From the NCBI GenBank assembly GCA_025618425.1, contig CM046844.1, positions 13,641,580 through 13,705,579 on the forward strand: a stretch of 64,000 nt of DNA. The letters run 5' to 3'. Positions within the stretch are counted from its first letter, which is position 1; each line of letters begins with the position of its first letter. This DNA comes from Heliocidaris tuberculata (Eukaryota; Echinodermata; Echinoidea; Camarodonta; Echinometridae). The position numbers and the translations under genes are program-made. The notes below the pieces were generated by a model that saw nothing but the letters and a program-made list of their open reading frames with translations, was not told the origin of the DNA and searched no databases. Positions 14,101 through 25,794 of the stretch are shown here, in pieces.

Positions 14101-17100
14101 CACAGCCACACCCTCAACATTACCCTCACCCACACAAATACCCACACCTTCACCCACACCCTCACCCACTACCCCACTCACATTTTCTCCCTCATCCCCA
14201 ACCCCGCCCTCTTCCTCACTGTCAACCAACGACCTCACCCTCGACATCACCATCATCTTCAGCATCATCACTAACGCCACAACATCCATCACCATTAACT
14301 ACACCATCATCACCATCATCACCATTATCACCAACATCACCATCATTACTAATATCAACAGCTTTATCACCTTCACTATCCTAACCACCAAAGCCACGAC
14401 AATCGCCTTAATCACCATCTCTATCACTGCCATCTCCATCCCCATCATACCTACCTGTGATCTATACTGCACAGTACTGTCACAGTCAAAAGTTATTCCC
14501 ATACAGAAGCATCTGATGCAGCCATACTGATGGTCCGGGGCCAGATTAAATGTTCCCGCTCTACACTGATCACATAGAACTCCTTCTGTGTTATCCTAGA
14601 GATATATAAGAAACATAAAAAACATCCATTGCAATTACTTATTATGAGAGGGGAAGAGAGAAAGAGTGAGAAAGAGGGAGAGAGAGAAAGGAGAGAGGGG
14701 AGAGAGAGAGGGGGGGGGAGAGGGAGAAAGAGGGGAAGAGGGGGAAATAGAGACGAGAGAAGGGGAGAAGAGAAGGGGAGGAGAGGGAGAGAGGAGAAGG
14801 AAAAGGGGAAGAAGAGCTGGATATGACATGAAAATACATATAAATGTATGGGTGCAAAAAAAGAAGGAAAAACTTGTAAAAACTGACTGAGAAATGTTAG
14901 AAAGGGATGAAGCGAGAGCAATAACTTCATCTTACTTTACAGAGACATTCTGATCCTGTCCATGCCAAGCTACCATCAGCATTGCAGTCACCTAGGCTAT
15001 CAGGGACACAGGAATCTCCAGGCACAATGGGGTTGCCCATGTAGTTAGCAGAACACCTAGAGCGACAATGGGAAAAGAATGTAAACGTGGAATGATGAGA
15101 AAGAATGTAATGAACATTACATAACCCAAAACAGAAGTAAATAGGCATCACTTACATACTTTCCACAAAATGATCAAATTGACTTTGCGGCAATGAAACA
15201 TTTCAGGAAAGGCAGTTATTTATGTCTTTAATTCTGCTATTTCAAACTTTCAAATCCTAAAATCAACCATGTTTAAATGCACCATAGAGGGTGTAGTTTT
15301 TTCCAGTGGGAGTGACTTCTCTTTATTCTGTCTACTCTTAAAATCTACGTAACAAACAGATATGACTTTTAAAGCTATAATCAAAAACATAACGTTCAAA
15401 ACACAGACTTTCAAAAATGTGTATAATGCAAAAGTAAAGGAATTAAATTTTCGACCTCCCAGTAGTAAATTCTGTCAATCTACATGTATCTTTTTATCCT
15501 CGTATCTGTCCATTCCATGATCTTCTACTTACGATTCACATTGCCTTCCCGCATATCCTTGTGGACAAGCATCACACGTAACCCTTCCATCAGTGTCCAA
15601 GATACATGTTGGTGAAAACCTAGGTCAATCAAAGACAACAACAACGTAAAATGTCATATGTTATTCAAACCTAGCAAAAAGGTACACCTGCACAAAAACA
15701 ACGATTCATTAAATTCCGGTAAAAGTGTACCTTGCAATATTGATACATGATAAAATGTTGCTTTGACATTATATCGCTATGTGGTGCAAGGCTGAAGGGA
15801 CAAATGGATGCACAGACAATTAACAGATGTACATTCTGAGAAAAATGCATTCCTAAGTGTTTACCATTCACTGACTATATTTACACTACAAATTTAAGGC
15901 TGTATACTGTACACACTGTAGACATTGTCATTATTACTTCAGAAATTAAAACTTAAATTAAAATCCTCATATCGTTAAGGGATTTGGTAACTTTGTGGAG
16001 GCTTGATTTAACAAATTGTTGAATTTTGATATTTGTCTTGTATAATTATGTTCAGAAGGATAAATAAATAGCCAGGCACAGAAAGGCTTTCAAATACATA
16101 ATGCTAGTATTAAGATATCTATGACTGAATACTTCCATTTACGAAAGCGTATGGCCATACGCTTTAGTGTAACACTGAGTCTATGGGGGAAAATGAGTCT
16201 GGCATTTCCGGTCACTTGCATATGTTTACTTTTGTGAAGCACATGATTTTGAAGTGCTTTTTTTTCCCCTGGGCTTAATTTTTACACCATATTACATACA
16301 CTGATAGCATGTAAGGCCAGGCAACTCAGATTTTATCAAGCCTCTACAAAGTTACCAAATCACTTTAATGATAGGACCTGTTTTTTTTTTTGTTTTTTTT
16401 TTAATGCATTAAATTCCTCATAATGATGCTAACAGGTAAGCAACATTCATAATTCAAAGACATGGCTTATTTCGACTTACTGGTTTGGTCCATCTGTGAG
16501 GGGGCAAGGGCAGGTCAGACAAGGGACCCCATTGGGTGGATCCCCGAAAAATCCCTCAGCGCAACGCTCGCAGTTCGGTCCCTCTGTGTTACCTGTACAC
16601 TAAAGGAACATATTTAAGGAAACAAAAAAATAATTACAAGTACATGATAGTATACAAAATCTATAGAGTTCTTATATTATTTACTTTTTAAAGTGCAATT
16701 GGAATATCATGGTTCTAAATGGTATGAAGCAAGAGAAAGACAAGTGAATGAGTAAATTACGCAATGCGTAATAAATGTCCCCGCCGGAAGTGCAGATCTG
16801 TGGAAATTAACTAGCCTGAACCTTAAAACTTCAGTGAAAAAACTTTAGTGAATAAAATAATAATGTTACTGCATGCAAAAGAAGAGAATACCAACAATGC
16901 ATGTATACAACTGAAATATAAAACATGAAAACATTATGAACCTTCAGCCATTTTGAATAAATTTGCATAAATTTGCATAAATTTGCATGAATAATGAATT
17001 TCAAAATTCTGTGTAGAAGTTTGGAAGCCCCCACCCAGCCCTATCAGATAAAACAATCGGAATCAAAATCCGATGTGAAATAGAGAAGTAGCATTTTTCG

Positions 17101-17571
17101 TCAATTTTGAATAAATTTGCATAAATTTGCATAATTAATGAATTTCAAAATTCTGTGTAGAAGTTTGGAAGCCCCCACCCAGCCCTATCAGATAAAACAA
17201 TCGGAATCAAAATCCGATGTGAAATAGAGAAGTAGCATTTTTCAATTTTGAATAAATTTGCATAAATTTGCATAATTAATGAATTTCAAAATTCTGTGTA
17301 GAAGTTTGATAGCCCCCACCCAGCCCTATCAGATAAAACAATCGGAATCAAAATCCGATGTGAAATAGAGGAGAAGTAGCATTTTTCGTCAATTTTGAAT
17401 AAATTTGCATAAATTTGCATAATTAATGAATTTCAAAATTCTGTGTAGAAGTTTGGAAGCCCCCACGCAGCCCTATCAGATAAAACAATCAGAATCAAAA
17501 TCGGCCAAGAAATGACGGAGAAGTAGCATTTTCTAACATTTGAGCACACACGGACAGACGGACGGACGGAC

Positions 17572-17610
<39 letters not shown>

Positions 17611-20600
17611 CGAACGGAGCCCGTTTCATAGTCCCCTCGCGAACTTCGTTCGGCGGGGACAATAACATAACTAACTTAACTCAACTATTCAAAAGACTCA
17701 AACATATACATGAGCTCAGCTACATGTACATGTAACTGGGTTGGAGAACTTACCTCACATCGCCCAGTCACTGGGTCACAAGAATTTGATAGACCACTGC
17801 ACTGACAGGGCTGACATGTTCCTAGCGTTGATGAATCTGGACCTGGTAATCTGTAGTAACCAGATGCACACCTCTGTAGTGGATGAAAATTATACAGAAA
17901 ACATATAATCAAAATGATATATTGTACATGGAAAGATATTTTAATTGGCATTTAATATTTAGCAAATCCAAGAAACCTGTAAATGCCTTACTACCAGTCA
18001 AACCTATTTTATTTCCATGAATTACATTAGCTCAAGAGTTTAATATAAGAACATTTTGTATCATAAACAAAATAGTAATAAGTCAGAAATTTTAGTGAAT
18101 TTTTTCTCCATGGATAAATCTTTCCAAGCATTTCCAAGTTAATAAAGCAACTCAACATTTTAAATACTTAACCCCATATAACTTGGATTGGAGTCTACAG
18201 ATTATGTGCGTCATACCAAACTCGAACAGTTTCCAACATTTTAAGATAGTAGCCTACAGTAAAGAATTTATAAGCCTTGAAACCAAATCCTCAAAGAAAT
18301 GTCAAGCCTCATCATTCTCTCACCTCGCAAGACAATCCTTCATATCCGATCGGACACCTGCATTCTTCCACTTCTACAGCCCTCTCTCTCCCTGTTTCCT
18401 CTGGCACAGCTGTATCAAGGACTACATTAGCCAAACTAGAGGAAACAAAGGAAAATTAGACATACATGTATATTCATAACATGCTATTACTATACAACTA
18501 ACTTGAGGTAACCCAATGAGTTCATTTTAGCAGTGAAAAAAATTACACTTACGTAGTAGGAAGCAAATCAGAACACCAAGTCACAAATATTTGTATTGTA
18601 CATGTACAAAGGGTACTATAAAATCCACTTGATAAATATCTACGTGTATACATGTATGTAGCACAAAAATCTTCAGGTTTGGGGAGTAATATATGGTTCA
18701 AACGTGGTGAGAAACTTTCTATAAAGATCTAGGTTTACTAATCCCAATTCTGACTTAACAGTTATTTGGTTGATTAATTTCATACTTCAAATGGGATGGC
18801 ATGAAAGCTGGTACATATGATTTGGGTTAATCAACCAAGGGGCCTACATGTATGTCTGTGAGTTCTATCCTGGGGACTCACCTGGTTTGGTACATGTTAT
18901 AGGAGTAGGTGGCCTTGATGAGCATGGACTCGACATTCTGTAATGCCAGCATAAAGTCGTCTCTGGTAGCATCCACGAGAACCTCGGCCTCAACATCACC
19001 TCTTCCTCCACCTCCAACAGTCACTACCTTCTTCCAGCCAGCCTGCACAAAGATAGTTTGATATTATCACTTGATTCATTTGTGCATGAATCTGGTTTTA
19101 ATTGTATTCATCCATTATTTTCCTCATGTGTTTGAGTGAATGTGCGATTAGCATAGAAAACATTTCAATCAAGAGCAACTGACCCTTGTTTCCATACTGC
19201 CTTTCCATCCATGCCACTATCCCTACTAATATTACCTTGTCTACTACTGCCAACACATCCTCTATTCCTATGACTTTGATTAGGACAACCAATACTTACT
19301 ATCAATATCACACTACCAATGACCACTGCTATTAACTTCTCTTACCCCTATTCTCCTCAGCAATATGACCACAGGACTCTCAACAGACCAGGGTCCCCTT
19401 TTCATAAAATTTTTTATCATTAACAACTGCCACGTGTCTTTGACAAATTTGCTGACAGATATTCAAAATGCAACAATATCAGTAGCTCATATCAAATAGG
19501 AGTAGTAGCTGATAATCAGTAGCTCACAATCATAGGCACTATCACTACTACTAAAATGATGACCACTTGTATTACCACTGGCATTACCTCTAACACTACC
19601 ACTACCACTACCACTACTACTACTACACTGCACCTGTATGATTTGGAAGAGAAAGATGACTGCTTACCTCTGTGAGGGGCACCTGACGCTGTGTTGCGAC
19701 ACCCGATACCGGCTCGTCAGCAAGTTGGTAGGATAGGGTCATGCCATTTCCCTGTATCGAGATAACAGTGGAAAATGACACTTCCATATCAGTACTGGAA
19801 ATTATCTACGCATTTTAGTTCAGTTCAGTTTAGTCCAATATCGTTATGCAGCTAGCATTAGATACAAATACATGAGATTTTAACATATTCCCACTGTACA
19901 CTTTGATCTAAATGAGAAAATTCTAACAATGAACAGCAACATAATTTTGTATGATTTAAACTCAGATTTTTTTGAAGGTCATCCACAATGAAATAAAACA
20001 AAAATGTTCCTCCCAACAGACCAAACTAACAAGTGCCTAAGTTTCGACAACATTTTCCAATCAAATAACGTTTGATTTGGATATCATTTCTTAGAGTCTT
20101 GCACAATACAAACAAACTAAAATGCAGTCTGCAGTAAATATGTCTATCCATCAATTCCATATTCAGCATTTCAATTTCCTCTCGCTTATCTACGAACTTA
20201 CCTTGATATATACATCTGCTACTTGAGCAGTTGACGCAATGTGGATAAAGTTGACTTGATAACGAAGGTTGCCTCCATAGCTTGTTAACTGAGAGAAACA
20301 GACAATAAGTCCTAAACATTTAATTCCAAAATATTGAAATGAACATTACCATCACCATCATCACCTTAAAGGGCAATCCAACCTTGGTAATAAAGATGAT
20401 TTGTGTGAAAGCAGAAAAATAAGAAAAACAGGATGGCGAAAGTTTGAAAAAAATCGGACAAGGACTAAGAAAGTTATGGATGTTTGAAAAATGAGATCAC
20501 TACATCTATGTGAATCTCAAATTGGCAATTTGGTGAGTCAATTGTGACATTTTTGTGGACAACTCTCCCATTTGTCGTACACAAAAATATCATTAATTTG

Positions 20601-23600
20601 CGGTTTTCTTCGAGGCGCTTTTACCCTCGGGGCAGTAATCAAAATATATTGGAGATAGCATATTGTTATAGGTCCTCATGAACGAAAAGATCCTACTGAG
20701 TAATGCATTTTGAAAAAAAGTGACATTTTAGTCATTTTGTGTGTTAGAACGAATGGGAAAGTTGTCCACAGCTACATCACAGTGACATTACCTATTCGGC
20801 CAATTTGAAATTCCCATATGCATAGTGATTACAACTTTCAAAAATTCATAGCTTTCTTATTGCTTGTCCGATTTCGTTAAAACTTTCACCAATCTGCTTC
20901 TCTGATTTTTCCTCTTTCTTTCAAAGCAACTTGGTATAAAGGTTGGATTTCCCTTTAACCATTTCAATTGGCATCATTTTCACCATCCTCTCCATCATTA
21001 CCATTACAATCATAATCACAATCATCGTCATCATAATCATCATCATCATCACCATTACCATCAGCATTATAGCCATTAACATCATCATCATCATCATGAC
21101 CATTACCATCAGCATTATAGCCATTAACATCATCATCAACAATAACATCATCATCATCATCATCATCGTCATCATCACCACCATTACCATCATCATTGTC
21201 ATCATCATCATCATCATTATGATCCCTACTACCATTATGATTATAGCCATCATTATTCATCATACCAGATTTCCCTGGAAGTCTTCCGGCAGCACCCAGT
21301 AGTAGGTGGACGTAGGCAGACGTCGGTTGTAGTCGCGCACAACAAGCTCTCGCTCAGATGGGTTCACTTCAATGTAACCATCCTCTAAGATGCCAAGCTC
21401 CGCACTGGGAGAGGAGAGGTCAGCTAGACGCACGCCCTCTAGGTTCCCAACCTCACCAAAGTATAGACCAGTCTAGAGGAGACAGAAATACAGAGTATGA
21501 GTTTAAAGTTGGAGCCATCCTCACGATTCAATAACTTAATTTTACAATACCACGAAAAGCACTGCCATGCAAGCCTCTCTGAGTTCCTTCCCATTACGCA
21601 GCTCCATGTTTTGAAATAGATCAATGTACATGCTCGATGGTTTGGCATAATTGTCAGTCTATCCATTTGTGTCACTGTTTGATTGCTAAAGACACTAAAC
21701 ATTTAGGTGTCCCTTTTTATGTCTAATTTTTTTTAATGAATGAATGCACATATCGTCGCATAAGTGTGGGGATAGCGCTCATTGACAATACATTGGCGTT
21801 ATCCCCTTTTTACACTGATGCGACTATATGTGGAAAACCCACATTTTTTCAGTGTCAAATAAATGACAATTTGTTGATAATAATCCTCAAATCACTAAAA
21901 AAGGGAATACTGAACAGAAAACTTCAACATTTACTTCAGGAACTTGATAAGGATTTTGTGTCTACTTCAAAAAATGACATTCCTTCCCATAATACCTCTT
22001 GTTCTGATTTCCGGACTTTCTATAGGGAAAACTGGACACGACGAGGTCGGCAATAACGAGCATTTGGGTGGCTGCAGACGATCGCGATGTGATGCGGGGT
22101 GCGTCTTTTTATTCGATCACTCACAGTGCAGGGAGCGTCTTTTTATTTGTACTCCAGCTCGGGGAGCATCTTTTTATTCTTATCACAGCGGAGGGAGCGT
22201 CTTTTTATTTGTATCACAGAGCAGGGAGCAAGTGACCAATTGACTCACCTCATATCTGTTGTAGTTACTGCTGTAACAAGTAGAGGAAACACCGAAGCAG
22301 TAACAGGCAATACATTCACTGGTGGTCCTAGCATCGTCATTGAAATAGCTGCCAGTACAGATACTAGGTCCAGCTGAGAAAGGAAGTAAGATTAATGACA
22401 TACATCAAAATAATAATAACAGTGACAATGATGATTTAATTTAATCTCTTTATGTTTTTACAGCATGTGCTTCTATGAACGATCATGCCAACATAAGAAT
22501 TAAAAAGAAGAATGCATCGAATTAAAGACATCTTGTGGTTTAGACAGCCTTAATTTGTGTTGTGAGTTGTGACTTGGCCTAGTAATTATTCCGCAGGTCA
22601 TCATGTGAACTGATCCAACTTTGAATCTGAGTCACATCTCTCAAATGGTGCCCATAAAGTTAATTCATGATGCATACATTCACATCTGATTGATACACAT
22701 GTACCGTCTATCAAAACAACATCTACACAAATGTCAGCAATCGATGGCCCAAGAAAATAAAGAAAAATAATTTTCACCCATCGACTATTGAATTCTGCAA
22801 TTCCCCTAGGCTAAATACAGAGCCCTCAGTCCTCGTAGGCACTGAGTTTTTAAGTAAAATTGGAAGCACTTACAGATGACAGTGAGGATTGCATCAGGTT
22901 GGGCAAGGATATATCCCTGGTTGTTCATGGCCTCACATGTGTATGCTCCTTGGTCTGACTCTCTTACATTCTCCAGGACCAGTGTGCCACGCCCATTCTG
23001 ATTGGTGATGATGGCCTGAAAAGGAGGGAGAAAAGCAAACATAAAAACGTGCATAAAAATGGTGTTTATGTTGACTTGCTACAGAAGCACACATAGGCTT
23101 GTGGCTACACAGCCCAACGCCCTATGGCTCTATGGCACATGTGTTTGAAGAACTATACTTCAGTGATTGCCCAGAATAATGTCATTTTCAAAGAGCACAG
23201 ACTTCAAAAGTGACCCTACACATCTTCATTAAAAATTAAATGATTTAATAGGCAAATCTTCATAATAATGAAGTGGAATAAGATGGACGAAAAAGACAGA
23301 AACAAAGAATTTCAGCAAAAGCGATTGTAGGATGAAAATAGTGAGAAGCAAAAGCAGGAGACTGAAGCAGAAAGGCAAGTAGGAGGAAGAGGAGGAAGAT
23401 GGAAGAAAAGCATGTAGAAAAGGAGAAAAATGAGTCCTGCACAAGAAAGAAAGTTCGAGAGGAACAGGAGAAAAGGGGAACATGGGAAAGGGGGAACAGG
23501 AAGCAAGGGAGGGGAAATGAGGGAGAGGAGTTAAAGGAGAATTAGAAGTTAAAGGATTGGGGAACAAGCAGCAGTAATGGGAGGGGAAAGAGAAAGGAGA

Positions 23601-25734
23601 GCTGGAGGAGCAGAAGTAGGAGGAAGGTTCCAACCCCCTTCTAACTTACCCTTTCTGGTACTGGTCCCCAGTTAAGCCTCCATGAGATGATGGGTGTGGG
23701 AATACCCTGTGCCTCACAGATGATCTCCACCCTGGTTCCTATCTGCACCTGAATGATCTCTACTGGTGCCACGATCACCGTGGGTTGAGCTGTTTTGGGT
23801 TTGGTTGGAAAAAAATACATCAATGATGGAGTTTGAATTTCTGACAAGTGAGGAATGTGAGTTCTAGCTTTTGGTATAATGTGAATAAATATACCACATA
23901 TTCTTTTTTATTTTCAGTTCTTAACACTGCACATAGACATTAATAAATTTAATTTCATTTTATATAAGTAATATGTAAGAAACATGTAAGAACAGGTGAG
24001 TTAATCAGCAGTTAATTTCAGTAACTTCAGTACAGTTTATCTCTCTTCTTATTGATCTTATTCACATTTCTATTAATCCTTAAAATCCTATAGGCTATCA
24101 AAACCACCCAAATTTTGTTACAGCATAGAATTTCATATAACTTAATATATTTCTCCTAAAAAATCAAATAAGGTTTATGGATGCGAAGTTAGAAATAATG
24201 GAATAAAAATTAGTATCACAAAATCTCATGATACCTGTTCTAAACTTACTGGCTGGGTAGGGGGTTTCCTAGAAAATTTTCCACGAAAATTGTGTTTCTT
24301 TACAAATAAATATAGCAATTTAAAATGGACCTTCCGACTCAGTGACCCTTCCAATACACAAGGAAAGGTGGAGGGTCAGTGGACTAAACAATAGAGTATA
24401 CCCATTTGAAAAAAATCTGTAAGAGCTTACCACATCCAATTTCATCAGATCGATCAATACAATCTGTTTCACCATCACACTGGAAACCCAGAGGCACACA
24501 CTCCTCTACTGACAGACACTGGAATTCACTGTGACGGCATGGAGAACCAGGGGCAGCAGTAGCTGGAAAATAGATCAATTCAACATACTTAGATTTTTTA
24601 GTTTTATTTTCTCCCATCAAGTGCTTTGAAGTAAAAACCATACAACTATGGACCTAGCAATAAATACTGCAGAGTTTAAACTCCTGCTGGTGATACTAAT
24701 GACAGTTTGTCCTGAACAACTATATCAAAATTGTCCCTAAGATACAAGTTAACCTAATTACAGTGGAATTTATTCAAATAATAGTGCGTGTTGCCCTGTC
24801 ACCTAGCAGATCTTTTCAAAATACAATGTTCATAAAATTTTATTTAATTTTTTGGATTATTCTTTGCAACAATGTAAGAACAAAATTCTACTTCCTTATG
24901 AAGTCATTAAAAACCATCTACATAACAGATCTACATTTGCAAATACATATTTCTTGGCAAAAACACTTTAAAAAAAAATAATTTGTATGGCATGACATGT
25001 ATACATTTAAATGATCTATGAATTCCATGTAATAGATAAGAATACAAGCCCTAGTAGTGAATGAATGCAAACTTTTATCCTTCTTCACTGCTACTCCTTT
25101 GCATAACCTTTGTTTAACCTACATGTTGTACACCAGTATATCAATGCAACATGCAACATACAACATAAGAGACAGAAAATAGACATCCATTATGTTTATA
25201 AAAGATCTAAATCATTATCACAAGAGGTAGGTACTAAATCAAACTTGGGAGACCGAGTGGAATCCTGACAATTGTCTCAGGTCAAACCAAGTTCAAGCAA
25301 GTGTTTCCAAACTAGTTGAAGTTCATCTCAGTGGTACTAAATGATCAGTTGGAATGTTCTGAATACCACCTACAAAGAACCCGGACAGAATGAAGCTAAT
25401 TAAGTGTTAAGTTAAGCGGCTTGTCATAAATGTGTTAACAAAGGGAGGTACAAAAAGTCAAAATCAAAAATGATTCATGCGCTTCTAAGGGAGCCTGTTT
25501 GTCTATTTGACAACTTCTGACACCTGCTGCCACCTTGAAGAGAATACAGCTTTGGTAATCTTTCTTCCAAATGAATGGAAGTTATGGGAGTCTTTCTCTC
25601 TTGTGTGGGAACTATAAAGCAAACCCCCTTCCAAAAAATTCATGGGTTCTTTAGCAAACCAGCATGACGATTTGATCACGGTCTTCAAAGATATTTCATA
25701 AATCATTTCTTAAAATATAGGATACTATAAGTTT

Positions 25735-25794
<60 letters not shown>

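Larger units (their letters stand above)
17874..19667. other. Introns 13-14, 12-13 and 11-12
   Basis: 17874-18323, 18436-18881 and 19043-19667. AT-rich; several TACATGTA words near 18466-18660 and 18847; short CCACTA triplets at 19595-19625. A fragment 'ccccttttcataaaattttt' near 19398 may be a remnant of the element seen complete at 54344-54485. Confidence 0.6.

Noticed and set aside
13704..14295. Open frames of 90-135 codons on both strands in the CACCCT region
   Set aside because: Simple-sequence artefacts: no domain, no splice context, and they lie in the intron between exons 18 and 19.
22096..22230. Regular 31-34 bp array resembling a CRISPR
   Set aside because: The genome is eukaryotic, the spacers are themselves repeated, and no associated genes exist; it is a minisatellite.
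287..22373. Laminin alpha or netrin-type gene as an alternative to perlecan
   Set aside because: LamB and LE domains also occur in laminins, but the continuous frame from LDLa modules and an Ig domain into the LamB region fits perlecan and not laminin.
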